NCBI GenBank assembly: GCA_013289045.1
Contig: JABDAU010000023.1
Span: 1 to 46,234, forward strand
Source of the DNA: Bacteroidota bacterium
GTDB lineage: Bacteria > Bacteroidota > Bacteroidia > Sphingobacteriales > Sphingobacteriaceae
Length of the DNA: 46,234 nt
Direction of reading: 5' to 3'
Shown: positions 8,218 to 17,687 of the stretch, in pieces
How the letters are laid out: every line of letters begins with the position of its first letter
Position numbering within the stretch: the stretch's first letter is position 1
The notes under the pieces: model-generated
Told to the model about the DNA's origin: nothing
The model's database searches: none
Seen by the model: the letters and a program-made list of their open reading frames with translations, nothing else
Position numbers and translations under genes: made by a program

Positions 8218-10014
8218 ATGAAAAAGTTATTATTAATACTTGGCGTTATAGGGGTGGGGATGTTTTTTTCATGTAATAAGGAAGTCCTTAATAAAAAACC
8301 TCTTAATATTATTTCAGACGAAGACGTGTGGAAAGACCCGGCACTGATCAATGCCTACCTGACACAAATTTACTACGATATGCCCTGGTTAGGCAATGAT
8401 TGCAGCGGTAACGGATTGAGTGGCGATGCTGCATGGAACTTTGCCGATATCGATGACGTTTCTGATGAGTCATTTCCGCAATGGAGGGATTGGAACCCCA
8501 GTACGGCATTTACCTATAAATATGGTAAGTTAACCATTAGCGGCGGCCTGCTGGATTGGTGGGGATACAACACCATACGCGAAATCAACCAGTTTATACA
8601 AAACATCCCGGGTTCCCCCCTTCAGGCAGCCGAAAAAAAATCGAAGCTTGCGGAAGCGCGCTTTTTAAGGGCATTCTGCTATTTTGCACTGGCCAAACGT
8701 TATGGCGGGGTTCCGTTGATCACAACTGTGCAGAGCGAAACTGACCCTAGTGCAACGCTGTTTCCAAAAAGAGGCACCGAGCAAAGCATATATGATTTTA
8801 TCATTTCCGAAGCTGACGCTTGTTCAAGTGACTTGCCCCCGGTGATCAGTGCGGACAGCCTTGGCCATCCGTCAAAATACGCTGCTTTAGCGCTGGAAAG
8901 CCGGGCAGCACTGTATGCGGGTAGCATTGCACAATTTGGTACTGTTCAGCTGAACGGCGTAGTAGGCATACCTTCAAATTTGTCAAACACTTATTACCAG
9001 AAATCTTTAACGGCCTCGCAGGCCATTATCAAGAGTGGAAATTTTGCGCTTTATAATGGCGATGCAAATAAAACAACAAACTTCAGAAACATCTTCCTGG
9101 TTAAAAACAACACTGAAGTTATCTTTTGTAAAAAGCACGACGCCAATAATGAACTATCCGGCGGCAATGGATGGTGTGTGGACTTTTTCAATTGCCCCCG
9201 TCCGCAGGGTTGGGGCCGCGGGTTATATGACCAGGCGTACCTGGAGCTGGCCGAGGCGTTTCCGCATGCTGACGGTACCCCGGGTACATTAGACCGGACA
9301 GCAATCCAGCAGGGTTTGTATACTATTGACCAGGTATGGGCGAATAAAGACCCCCGGTTCTACGCCACTTTTTATACACAGGGCAGCGAGTGGAAGGGTG
9401 CCACGCTTGATTTTCATGCCGGCCTGCGAGAGCCTGACGGAACAATTATAACATCCGGCGCTTACAATGGCATCGCAGCAACGGGTGACCAGGATTTCCA
9501 GGGCACGGGCCTTGGGGTGTTGAAATACCTGGATGAAAGCCACGATAATATGGCAGGGACAAATTCGGGCTGGGCTACGTCGGCCCAGGACTGGCTGATC
9601 TTCAGGTATGCGGAAATATTATTAAACGATGCCGAAGCTGCTTTCGAATCGGGAAATACTGCCCAGGCCCTGATCGATATTAATCAGATCAGGAACCGGG
9701 CCGGCGTTGCTCCGCTGACCAACATCACCAGGGATGCGATCCATAATGAGCGCAGGATAGAATTAGCCTTTGAAGGACATCGCTACTGGGATGTGAGAAG
9801 ATGGCGTACTGCGGTGACAGATCTGTCCGTACGCTGGTCAGGCATTCGCTATATACTCGATGCCGCCAGCGGAAAATACCAGATCCAGATCATCAATAAT
9901 GTAGATGGTACTTCAAATATTCCGCAATTCAGGCAGGAGAATTATTATTTACCCATTACTATAGCAAGGACAGCCAACAACCCCAATTTGGTTGAAAACC
10001 CTGGCTACAAATAA
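8218..10014 (+). CDS. SusD/RagB-family surface glycan-binding lipoprotein
   Basis: This 598-residue partner of the preceding SusC caps the receptor and binds glycan at the cell surface. The lipoprotein signal MKKLLLILGVIGVGMFFSC places the lipidated cysteine at residue 19. SusD-family features include the N-terminal TPR-like helices with KLAEARFLRAFCYFALAKRYGGVPL and a C-terminal half ending in EILLNDAEAAFESGN, INQIRNRAGV and NERRIELAFEGHRYWDVRRW, the usual conserved tail. It lies 11 bp after susC, so the two are surely co-transcribed. An mRNA hairpin sits just past its stop. Length is in the usual SusD range. Confidence 0.95.
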   Translation: MKKLLLILGVIGVGMFFSCNKEVLNKKPLNIISDEDVWKDPALINAYLTQIYYDMPWLGNDCSGNGLSGDAAWNFADIDDVSDESFPQWRDWNPSTAFTYKYGKLTISGGLLDWWGYNTIREINQFIQNIPGSPLQAAEKKSKLAEARFLRAFCYFALAKRYGGVPLITTVQSETDPSATLFPKRGTEQSIYDFIISEADACSSDLPPVISADSLGHPSKYAALALESRAALYAGSIAQFGTVQLNGVVGIPSNLSNTYYQKSLTASQAIIKSGNFALYNGDANKTTNFRNIFLVKNNTEVIFCKKHDANNELSGGNGWCVDFFNCPRPQGWGRGLYDQAYLELAEAFPHADGTPGTLDRTAIQQGLYTIDQVWANKDPRFYATFYTQGSEWKGATLDFHAGLREPDGTIITSGAYNGIAATGDQDFQGTGLGVLKYLDESHDNMAGTNSGWATSAQDWLIFRYAEILLNDAEAAFESGNTAQALIDINQIRNRAGVAPLTNITRDAIHNERRIELAFEGHRYWDVRRWRTAVTDLSVRWSGIRYILDAASGKYQIQIINNVDGTSNIPQFRQENYYLPITIARTANNPNLVENPGYK

Positions 10015-10020
10015 CTAAAT

Positions 10021-10059
10021 TATTGCAGAGGACGGGACGCGGTTCTGACCTCTGCAATA
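10021..10059 (+). other. RNA hairpin after susD of PUL1
   Basis: TATTGCAGAGG and CCTCTGCAATA form a perfect 11-bp stem around a 17-nt loop, beginning 7 bp after the susD stop. There is no T tract on the right side. It therefore looks more like an mRNA 3'-end stabilising or attenuating element than a classic terminator. It separates the susCD pair from the enzyme gene at 10100. Confidence 0.5.
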
Positions 10060-10099
10060 TTCCGCTCAATAATTAAACAACCGCTATCTAAAATAAAAC

Positions 10100-11302
10100 A
10101 TGATAACACTAAAAAAAAGCATTAGCAGGATTTTTCTCTGCTCAGCCATTTTATTTATAAGCAATATAATTCCGTCACAGGCGCAACAGGTCGATCATCA
10201 GCATTATGATGTGGCAGCGTATGTATGGCCTGCTTACCAGCCCGATGCAAGATTTAAAGACATTGGCGTATTTAAGGACGGTAAAGGTGAATGGGAGACC
10301 ATATACAACGCTAAGCCCAAATTTGCCGGTGATAAACAACCTGAAGTTCCGTTATGGGGCTACGTTAACGAGGCCGACCCTAAAGCGATGGAAAAAAAGA
10401 TAGACGCGGGAGTATCCCACGGCGTAAACGTGTTTATTTACGACTGGTATTGGTATGATGGAAAACCATTTTTAGAGAATGGCGTAGACAAGGGTTTTTT
10501 AGGTGCGAAGAACAGGAATAAAATGAAGTTTTATTTGATGTGGGCCAATCACGATCACAGTAGCTACCTGGATAACACCACCGATGATAAAAGTAAAATA
10601 TACTGGTACGGCGGGGTGGACAGGCCTACCTTCAATAGAATGATAGCGCATATTATTAAAGATTATTTCAGCCAGCCAAATTATTATAAGATCAATGGCG
10701 AGCCGGTGATCAGTATTTATGAAGTGGCAACATTCATCAAAGGCATGGGTGGCATTCAGCAGGCTAAAGAAGCGCTGGAATACTTCACACAAAAAACAAA
10801 AGAAGCGGGTTTCCCTGGTTTACATTTACAAGGTGTTTTATGGGGGGCGATACCCAAAGGTATTTCGGCAGTACCCGGCGATACAACTGTTACGCAAAAC
10901 AACACGGTTTTAGAACTGGGTTTTAAAAGTCTCACTAACTACCAATGGTGCCATTATGTACCACTTGACAGGTACGATAGGTGGGGCAATAAAGCGATTG
11001 AAGGCTGGGCTAAATTCAGCAAAGAGTTTACGGTGCCATTTTTCCCGCATGTATCTATCAGCTGGAATAATAACCCACGTTTCCCAAATGCTTTACAAGG
11101 CATGGTTACAGATGCTAACCCTACAGATTTTAAACGCTTTTTGTTAGAGGCCAAAGCGTATGTAGACAGCCATCCAGATCAGCCAAAACTAATTACCATC
11201 AATGCCTGGAACGAGTGGGCAGAAGGCAGCTATCTTGAGCCCGATAAAGAACATGGGTACGGCTATCTTGATGCTGTGAAAGAAGTTTTTGGTAATAAAT
11301 GA
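10100..11302 (+). CDS. Exported GH99-like (WbsX-type) glycoside hydrolase
   Basis: This 400-residue protein has a signal peptide ending in SQAQ (about residue 29). The mature part matches the WbsX/GH99-like family seen in PULs and polysaccharide clusters. It begins DVAAYVWPAYQPD, continues through GVNVFIYDWYWYDGKPFLE and KPYPH-type positions replaced by FFPHVSISWNN, and ends in ITINAWNEWAEGSYLEPDKEHGYGYLDAVKE. The acidic residues in NEWAEGSYLEPD are the conserved catalytic-site candidates. Family members act on alpha-linked sugars, but specificity is not settled. Here the next gene is an L-rhamnose mutarotase, which favours a rhamnose-containing substrate. It is probably in one operon with susCD, 85 bp downstream. 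Confidence 0.85.
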   Translation: MITLKKSISRIFLCSAILFISNIIPSQAQQVDHQHYDVAAYVWPAYQPDARFKDIGVFKDGKGEWETIYNAKPKFAGDKQPEVPLWGYVNEADPKAMEKKIDAGVSHGVNVFIYDWYWYDGKPFLENGVDKGFLGAKNRNKMKFYLMWANHDHSSYLDNTTDDKSKIYWYGGVDRPTFNRMIAHIIKDYFSQPNYYKINGEPVISIYEVATFIKGMGGIQQAKEALEYFTQKTKEAGFPGLHLQGVLWGAIPKGISAVPGDTTVTQNNTVLELGFKSLTNYQWCHYVPLDRYDRWGNKAIEGWAKFSKEFTVPFFPHVSISWNNNPRFPNALQGMVTDANPTDFKRFLLEAKAYVDSHPDQPKLITINAWNEWAEGSYLEPDKEHGYGYLDAVKEVFGNK

Positions 11303-11320
11303 TCTTAATATCAACCTGAA

Positions 11321-11635
11321 GTGAACCGCATAGCTTTCAAAATGCAATTAAAACCAGGGTGTGAACTGGAATATAAAAAGCGGCATGATGAAATATGGCC
11401 GCAGTTAAAGTCGATGTTGAAGAAAGTTGGTATCCGCGACTATGCTATTTACCTGGATAAAGAAACGTATTTACTGTTTGGTGTATTAAAAGCAAATGAT
11501 AAAGAATTGCTTGAAAGGCTGCCCGGTACACAGATAATGCAGGAGTGGTGGGTATATATGCGCGACCTGATGGAAACGAATGATGATTGTTCCCCGGTAA
11601 GCAGTACACTACAAGAAATGTTTTATTTAGTATAA
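11321..11635 (+). CDS. rhaM: L-rhamnose mutarotase
   Basis: This 104-residue cytoplasmic enzyme interconverts alpha and beta anomers of L-rhamnopyranose. It aligns end to end with RhaM: AFKMQLKPG at the N-terminus, catalytic His22 in KKRHDEIWPQL with Tyr18 before it, YAIYLDKETYLLFGVL, the paired tryptophans in EWWVYMRDLM and the tail SPVSSTLQEMFYLV. The start is GTG at 11321, which gives the exact family N-terminus; an internal ATG at 11342 would remove a core strand. It lies 18 bp after the GH99-like gene, so it is co-transcribed with PUL1. A fucose mutarotase is a less likely alternative. The following 212 bp to the convergent caspase gene contain nothing I can name. Confidence 0.93.
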   Translation: MNRIAFKMQLKPGCELEYKKRHDEIWPQLKSMLKKVGIRDYAIYLDKETYLLFGVLKANDKELLERLPGTQIMQEWWVYMRDLMETNDDCSPVSSTLQEMFYLV

Positions 11636-11847
11636 CGGCAGCCTTGTGCGGTGTCTAACGCTCGACCACTATGAAAAAAAATTCACCCTGGGGCATATAT
11701 GTTGACCATAGCAATGCGACCTTTAATTATATTGATATAAAATATCATTGATCGCTTTAAAACAAAAGGCTTATTTATAAAAGTTATGATCTTGTAACCG
11801 GATAGCTCAGCACAGCAGCGCCGTTTTTTCCTTGAAGCGGATTTACT

Positions 11848-14800
11848 TTACCAGATCGGCCAGTCAACTTTGTGGTTATCGCTGCGCGTGGCCGGCACCT
11901 GTTTGCCGCCGCTTAGTTCGACAACGCGCCGGCTAACGTAGGCTTTCAGTTCAGAAACACTACAGTGGGGGTTCCTGTCAAGACATTCCAGCAAGCTGAA
12001 TGTAAATATACCCGCTTTCAGGTCGCCCTTTTCAAAAGCCGACTGTGTACCGGAGGCTGCCGCAATGACGGTCGCGCCTGTGCTTTCGTTCACATTGGCG
12101 AACAATTCCTGCATTAATGCAAAGCTATCCTGAAGGCCTAAGTGGCTGTTAGCCGAGACAAGGTTGATCCGGCGCCCCGCGGACGGGGCTGTTTTGGCCT
12201 TGCTGCTTTTATCGACCTCGCCGCTGTTACAAGCGTCAAGCAGTACCAGTTTTTTCCTGGCGGGTATGCTGTCTACCAAATCAAGCAGGGTTTTGTAGGG
12301 GATACTTTTTCCGGCCGGGTCATTAAAGTCAGTTTCGTAAGCGGATAAGAAATAATCTTTGTTTTTGTCAAGGAGCCCGTGGCCGGAAAAAGCCACAATG
12401 ACGCGGTCGTTAACGGAAGTTTTTTGCAAAACGTGTTTTAAGGCTTTTACGCTGGCAAGGGTAACATTACGATCAAATAGTGTATCGATTGTGATGCGGC
12501 TGCCATACAAGGACTTTAGTTTGCCGGCGAGCTTTCGTATGTCTGCGACGCTCCACTGTAGCGGGTGCTGTGTGTCGGCAAAATGGCCGATGCCAATGCC
12601 ACAGAAATATAAACGGCCGCTGTCGGGTTGCGGGCAGTTGATATACAACGGTACCTTGTAGCTTTCTGCGCCGCTACTGTTCACCACCGAAGTTTCCAGT
12701 ACATTGTCCCCGCTGGAGAGGCTGACGTTCACGATCGTATCCAACTTGCCGGAATGTCCATTTAATCTTATGGCGCCAGCGCCGAAGACCGGACATTCAT
12801 TCACCCAAACATTAAAACGCAATAAGTGATATAAACTGTCGCTCGCGCTGATATGCAGTGCCAGTTGCACCCCGGTATAGAAATAAGGTATAGAACGTCG
12901 CTCGGCAAAGTCCGCCTCTGGCACATGAAAAACGTTGGTGGCCGTGGATGCAGCCGGGCCGAGGTATTGCACCCTTTTCTGCCAGGCGCGCCGGTAAGCG
13001 CTGATCAGGGCGCTATCTGCGCTGCCCATAGCTTCCATTACTTTATCGGGGCGGTTAAAGCGGGTATCCAACTGGTCAAATGACAATACGCGGGCGCCAA
13101 CCCGCCAGGACATGGCCGCCGCCGCGGCAGGCGGCGCGCTATAATAATTGTCCGGGGTGGTAAAAACAGCCTCATCGCCGTTAACCAGCGAAAGCGATAC
13201 CACTTTCCGGCCTGTACGCAAATTAAAAACCGATAGGGTGGCATTGTCCGAAAAGTACGCCAGCCCGTTCGTAAAGTCAGCATCGAGCAGCATATCGCCT
13301 TTATCCAGCAGGATCGTTTTTAAAATCGTGCCATCGCGCATGTCCGAAACCACGGCGGTATAGTCGTCATTGCTCACCGAAAGCATTTGCGAACCGTCCC
13401 GGTTAAAGCATATCTTATCGACAGCGGTATGGTGAAAAAGTAAGCTGCGGCTGTTACTGCCATCGATATCAGATGCCATCAGAGTTCCGCCCGGGACCCC
13501 ATAGACAAAGGTATGGCCGTCCGGGCAAAAGGCCGTAATGACCGCGAATTCATTTTTACCGACCTCGCGGACCACCTTTTTGTCAGCGATACTCCAGATG
13601 AGCAAACGATCTTGTGAAGAGGTCGCAACATATTTGCCATCGGGTGAACACGAGATGCCCATCAGATCATGATCGGTAAAGGTATCGCTGAGGCTGTTTT
13701 TCAACCGGAACTCTTTTGTTCCGCTGGCCAGGTCATATGCCCAAAGGTCATAAACCGGGTTAAAATCGCTGACCAGCACTTTCCCTGTCGCCGGCAGGAA
13801 CCAGGCGCTGACCCAATTGAAATTGGCTTTCTTGAGATTGGCGGTGATCTTCTGCTGGCCGATATCATAAACGGCCAGGGTGTCGCTCATCGCACGGTCG
13901 ATAAGTAAATGCCTGCCACCAGGTTCAGGGATGATCGTGCCATTGACCGGCAGTACCAGTGTCCTTGTCCGCCCGCCGGTGTAATCGCGTATGAATACCG
14001 TATCGGGATCGTTGTAATGGTCCATTGACGCAGTACGGTGATCGATATAAAAGTCTTGTTCTAATTTAGGAAGGTCCCAGGACGCGCCTTTAAACTCGTA
14101 ATTGGGTTTGAAACCATGCAGGTCCCAAACGCGCACTGTGCTGTCGCCATAACTCACCGCAAAATGGCCGGGGACACTGGTCAGCGCGAAGTTCCAGATC
14201 CGGTTCGCTGACCAGGTGTAAGCCTGTGATGGCCCCAGCCGCTTGCCATCCTGCATTCGGTTCAGATAAAGAAAATCCTTTAAATTTTGATTGGTGGTAT
14301 AAAGCAGTATGGAATCATTACGTAAGAGCTGGCTGCTGAAGAAAAAAGGATTACCCGTGCCAAGGCTGTCCGTCATTTTACCGCTGGCAATGTCATAGAT
14401 CCGCGTGCTGTTATCCAGATGGAGGCCGTTGGAAATCGCACCATCGACCAGCAGGTATTTGCCGCTCGTGCTAAGCCCTGGATGGATGTACCCGCGCCCG
14501 GCAGGCTGCACCTGCAGCAAAAGCCGCCTTTCGGCCGTTTCGTATACCCGGACAATTCCGTCTTCAACAGTGACATAACGATCTCCGGCGCTATCCGTTG
14601 ATAAGCTGGTGATATGGCTGGCAGCAAAAGGCGCCGCAGCGGGTTTGGAAAGGTCGCGGATATAAAGCGTGCTGTCAAAGAAATGAGCAAAAAGATAATG
14701 CCGGTCCGGGCTGAGGCGCAGCAGGTCGGCCATGTTTTCCATTCCTTTGTTGTGAAAATCCGGCGCTGCGCGAAACGTTTCATTGACACGCCTTTTAGTG

Positions 14801-15354
14801 AGGTCCCAGCAATAAATCCCGCCGCGATAGGCGCCGGCCAGCACCTGGTCGCCGGTACTCAATTGCGCCGGATACAACGCAGGCACGCCGGAGCCGCCTG
14901 CATATAGCAACTGGCCGTCAGCCGCGTTCCAGATCCGTATGGAATCAGCCATACAGGCCATTACGCTGCGGCCATCGTGACTGAGCGTTACAAAATCGAT
15001 GACTTTTTTTGTGCTGACGCTCCATAATCTGCCGCCATCGTTCAAGTTCCAACGCGTAACGGTAAAATAACCATGGCTCAACAATGAATTTCCTGTTATA
15101 TAAACCGCTGCATCATCGATATAATTATCTTTCAATGTATAGATCAGCTTCCGGCTCCGGGTGTCCCACACCTTGATCTCGCTGTTGTCATTTGCCGTGC
15201 CATGGCTGCTGCCGATGAGTTTTGACCCGTCAGGGCTGAGAAAGGCATGCTCGATACGGTTGTTAGCAACCACCGGCAAGAGTAACTGCGCTTGCTGGCT
15301 GAAAGCAGGCAGGGCGCAGTATACGAGCAAAAACAATAAGCAACCGCGTTTCAT
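11848..15354 (-). CDS. Exported WD40 beta-propeller / caspase-family (C14) protein
   Basis: This 1168-residue protein begins with a clear signal peptide (MKRGCLLFLLVYCALPAFSQ), so it should act outside the cytoplasm. Residues about 30-720 carry a dozen or more WD40-like blades (such as LSPDGSKLIGSS...IKVWDTRSRK and CSPDGKYVATSSQDRLLIWS), enough for two propellers. An Ig-like linker covers about 790-910. A caspase/metacaspase domain fills about 913-1160, with catalytic His near 992 in VIVAFSGHGLLD and Cys near 1042 in KLVLLDACNSGE. Both catalytic residues are intact, so it is predicted active. It is the last gene of a three-gene unit and overlaps the preceding gene by ATGA. WD40-caspase architectures are known in bacteria; the target here is unknown. 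Confidence 0.9.
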   Translation of the reverse strand: MKRGCLLFLLVYCALPAFSQQAQLLLPVVANNRIEHAFLSPDGSKLIGSSHGTANDNSEIKVWDTRSRKLIYTLKDNYIDDAAVYITGNSLLSHGYFTVTRWNLNDGGRLWSVSTKKVIDFVTLSHDGRSVMACMADSIRIWNAADGQLLYAGGSGVPALYPAQLSTGDQVLAGAYRGGIYCWDLTKRRVNETFRAAPDFHNKGMENMADLLRLSPDRHYLFAHFFDSTLYIRDLSKPAAAPFAASHITSLSTDSAGDRYVTVEDGIVRVYETAERRLLLQVQPAGRGYIHPGLSTSGKYLLVDGAISNGLHLDNSTRIYDIASGKMTDSLGTGNPFFFSSQLLRNDSILLYTTNQNLKDFLYLNRMQDGKRLGPSQAYTWSANRIWNFALTSVPGHFAVSYGDSTVRVWDLHGFKPNYEFKGASWDLPKLEQDFYIDHRTASMDHYNDPDTVFIRDYTGGRTRTLVLPVNGTIIPEPGGRHLLIDRAMSDTLAVYDIGQQKITANLKKANFNWVSAWFLPATGKVLVSDFNPVYDLWAYDLASGTKEFRLKNSLSDTFTDHDLMGISCSPDGKYVATSSQDRLLIWSIADKKVVREVGKNEFAVITAFCPDGHTFVYGVPGGTLMASDIDGSNSRSLLFHHTAVDKICFNRDGSQMLSVSNDDYTAVVSDMRDGTILKTILLDKGDMLLDADFTNGLAYFSDNATLSVFNLRTGRKVVSLSLVNGDEAVFTTPDNYYSAPPAAAAAMSWRVGARVLSFDQLDTRFNRPDKVMEAMGSADSALISAYRRAWQKRVQYLGPAASTATNVFHVPEADFAERRSIPYFYTGVQLALHISASDSLYHLLRFNVWVNECPVFGAGAIRLNGHSGKLDTIVNVSLSSGDNVLETSVVNSSGAESYKVPLYINCPQPDSGRLYFCGIGIGHFADTQHPLQWSVADIRKLAGKLKSLYGSRITIDTLFDRNVTLASVKALKHVLQKTSVNDRVIVAFSGHGLLDKNKDYFLSAYETDFNDPAGKSIPYKTLLDLVDSIPARKKLVLLDACNSGEVDKSSKAKTAPSAGRRINLVSANSHLGLQDSFALMQELFANVNESTGATVIAAASGTQSAFEKGDLKAGIFTFSLLECLDRNPHCSVSELKAYVSRRVVELSGGKQVPATRSDNHKVDWPIW

Positions 15355-16184
15355 GGTATGTACTGATTGAGCAGGCGATCTATGTAAGGTTCGTAAAAGT
15401 TGCCATAGCAGGACTGTAGGTGTGCCTTGATGGCCGTCCGCAATGCGAGCTTGTCATGCTGATAGCGCCCGGCCAGCCCACCCGTATAGACTATAGTGAT
15501 CGCTTTCAGGTCGTCAGGGCTGATAAAACTGATCGCTACCGGGTCGGGGAAATATTCCTGGTAAGCTTTGCCGCCACTTTTATACCCGAGCCTGACCAGG
15601 TAAAGTATATCGCCTGATGCGCCCAGCGCCGCAATAAAGGCCGGCGTAAATAATAATTCTCCCCTGGTGCGCGGAACCAACCGGGCAATGGTGTCCCTCC
15701 CCTGGACACGGCATAAATAGAAATGATCTTCCGGTTGTGTCTTTAGCGAATCGGAGGCCACAGGCAGCGGTTGCCCACTGATCAGCAGGATCCGGTTGCC
15801 GCCGTGCAGCGTGTCGGTATAGTTGAAAAAGGTCAGGAGGTCGAATTTCCCCCGGGCAGTTAGCGTGCCTTCGGTGGTATACGGCTGGAGAAAGTTCTGT
15901 ACAATTACCTGGTAGATACCGGAGGTTTTTTCGTGCGTGCCTGTGGGCTGGGGAATCGCATTACGGAAATTCAACCGGTATTCGCCTTTTTGAATGTCAA
16001 AGAGCGCGACCACCGCGGACTTGTCCGGACTACTGAGCATGCTGGCGCCATCTACTTTGTCGCGTAGCTTTAAAGGCTTACCGTTCGAATAAACGGCGCC
16101 TTTAATGTAAGTAACGTAATAAGACTGCGCATGTGCAGCCAGGCCGGATAAGCATAACAGTAAAAGGAATGTTTGTTTTTTCAT
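15351..16184 (-). CDS. Exported protein of unknown function in the CHASE2-caspase operon
   Basis: I chose the start at 16184 (MKKQTFLLLLCLSGLAAHAQ, a clean signal peptide, 277 residues). This ATG overlaps the TGA of the upstream CHASE2 gene as ATGA; an in-frame ATG 33 bp earlier would add an unlikely tail before the signal peptide. The mature protein begins SYYVTYIKGAVYSNGKPLKLRDKV and looks beta-rich at first (a FecR-like or SH3-like pattern around KLRDKVDGASMLSSPDKSAVVALFD), then mixed alpha/beta. It has no catalytic motif I can recognise. Its stop overlaps the caspase gene start (ATGA). Periplasmic location and genetic coupling suggest a link between the membrane sensor and the caspase protein; that is inference. 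Confidence 0.85.
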   Translation of the reverse strand: MKKQTFLLLLCLSGLAAHAQSYYVTYIKGAVYSNGKPLKLRDKVDGASMLSSPDKSAVVALFDIQKGEYRLNFRNAIPQPTGTHEKTSGIYQVIVQNFLQPYTTEGTLTARGKFDLLTFFNYTDTLHGGNRILLISGQPLPVASDSLKTQPEDHFYLCRVQGRDTIARLVPRTRGELLFTPAFIAALGASGDILYLVRLGYKSGGKAYQEYFPDPVAISFISPDDLKAITIVYTGGLAGRYQHDKLALRTAIKAHLQSCYGNFYEPYIDRLLNQYIP

Positions 16185-17431
16185 ATGCGCTTTATCCAGG
16201 CCCTCCATTGGGGCCATTTATCGATCAGTAATTGTATGAAGGTCAGATAGGTAGCAATATAATACAAACTAATAAATGTTCCAAAATGAATATAGGATAC
16301 CAGGTTGATCAGGATCAACAGCCCAATGAAGGATAAATATTTGATGATGAACTTGCTGAGCAGCGGCACTTTAATGCGGGCGCTCACCTGGTCGTGCAAC
16401 GCCTTGATCTTGCGGTCGGGATGAAAAATCATCCAGTAACTCACACAGCCATAAAAGACCAGCAGTAACAAGCACCAGCCGACAGAGATGGTAATCGGTT
16501 GATGCGCCAGGGTCAGATAAGTATCCAGCAGGATCAGCGGGCCTGGCATGGAACCCGAATAGGTAGGGTGGGTGTCGCGTGCCGAAAAATCCCCGATCAC
16601 GATGAGTTTGCCGCGCAGTGCCTCAAAAAAACCGGGCAGCAACAGCAGCCTGCCCAGGTAATAGGCGTTCACATGATGCTGGCCTGCAGCGTTATAGTGC
16701 AGATCCTCGCTGCGGTAATAGAACTCCGGGATCACCGTATTAAAAGTCGGCCGGCCATTGAGCAGCACAATGCCATCTTTTTTTCGAAAACGGTTGCCGC
16801 TTAGCCGTTCGTAAAGTTCCGCAGGGAAGGTCTTCAGGCTATCCCGGTAAAAGATATCGAGTTTCGCGAATTTCGACCCATCTATGGCCTGGTAGTTGAC
16901 CACGGCGCTTTGCACGTTGAACACGGGCCGAAGCATCCGTTTATCATAAACCGCGGAGCACAATAGTTGCCCTGTCCTTTCTATCGGCCCCCGCAAAGCG
17001 TGGTCGGCCGTATCCGGGTTGTCAAACAAGATATCACACATGGCAAATTGGTACTGGCCCGGATGCCGGCTCAGCGTATCAAAAAGTACCGCCAGCTTCG
17101 ACCGGTCGGTGATTACGCTGACAGCGCCATTAAGGTTAGGCGCCGGTGCACCATATGTCGTATCGGTAGTCAGCGCAAGGTCCTTGGCGACGTCAATAAA
17201 AACAATACGGTTTTCGTCCGGTTTGGGATCCCAGCCCAGCAACTGGTGCTTCCAAATCGCGCTCCATTTTAAAAACCCCAGCTCATCACTGCGGACAAAA
17301 GCAGAATATTGCAGCACTATGGTCAGCCCCAGCAAAAAGAGGCTGTGCACCGCGGCCAAGCCCAGCCGCAGCCGGTAATGCGGCAACTTCCGGTCAGTGT
17401 TTAAGAATTGAAATCGTTTGAGCCGCTGCAT
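16181..17431 (-). CDS. CHASE2-domain membrane sensor lacking a cytoplasmic effector
   Basis: This 416-residue protein has the CHASE2 layout: one N-terminal membrane segment (about 24-45), a periplasmic domain (about 50-310) with NRIVFIDVAKD near its start and LRGKLIVIGDFSARDTHPT and MPGPLILLDTYLTL near its end, then three C-terminal membrane segments (about 316-340, 361-382, 385-403). It then stops at WIKRI. CHASE2 proteins usually continue into a histidine kinase, adenylate cyclase or protein kinase; none is present, so the output must pass through a partner. The two following genes overlap it and each other by 4 bp and both encode exported proteins. The ligand is unknown. The 294 bp upstream to the divergent BlaI gene hold the promoter region only. 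Confidence 0.88.
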   Translation of the reverse strand: MQRLKRFQFLNTDRKLPHYRLRLGLAAVHSLFLLGLTIVLQYSAFVRSDELGFLKWSAIWKHQLLGWDPKPDENRIVFIDVAKDLALTTDTTYGAPAPNLNGAVSVITDRSKLAVLFDTLSRHPGQYQFAMCDILFDNPDTADHALRGPIERTGQLLCSAVYDKRMLRPVFNVQSAVVNYQAIDGSKFAKLDIFYRDSLKTFPAELYERLSGNRFRKKDGIVLLNGRPTFNTVIPEFYYRSEDLHYNAAGQHHVNAYYLGRLLLLPGFFEALRGKLIVIGDFSARDTHPTYSGSMPGPLILLDTYLTLAHQPITISVGWCLLLLVFYGCVSYWMIFHPDRKIKALHDQVSARIKVPLLSKFIIKYLSFIGLLILINLVSYIHFGTFISLYYIATYLTFIQLLIDKWPQWRAWIKRI

Positions 17432-17640
17432 GATGGGAAAAAAGCGACAGCAAACTACTTATTTTTTAAAACAGTTGAAAGCTTTATTTCGAAGCCTTCG
17501 TCACATTTTTCCAAAGGGCATTTGTTTGTGCGCTAATCTTGTGGAAAAATAGGCGGTTAAGTACCTGAGAGATTGTGGAGGCATCGAGCGTTTGGTAATT
17601 TAAGTTTCATAGCGATGGAAATACATGGCTGTATTTTAGC

Positions 17641-17687
17641 ATTTTAGATAAAAAGTTAAAAGCTACGAAAAATTTCCTATCTAAAAT
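17641..17687 (+). promoter_or_regulatory. 10-bp inverted repeat upstream of blaI promoter
   Basis: ATTTTAGATA (17641-17650) and TATCTAAAAT (17678-17687) are perfect inverted repeats. The interval contains CTACGAAA, which repeats the half-site of the palindrome that follows. The right arm runs into the predicted -33 element. It is a possible second operator for BlaI or another regulator. Confidence 0.45.

Noticed and set aside
11733..11747. TGATAT-AAA-ATATCA dyad after rhaM as a terminator
   Set aside because: The stem is six AT-rich pairs without a T tract; too weak to call.
11848..17431. Cytoplasmic caspase-based anti-phage abortive system
   Set aside because: The caspase protein and its partner have signal peptides and no nucleotide-binding or defence effector genes surround them, so a standard defence-island reading is not supported.
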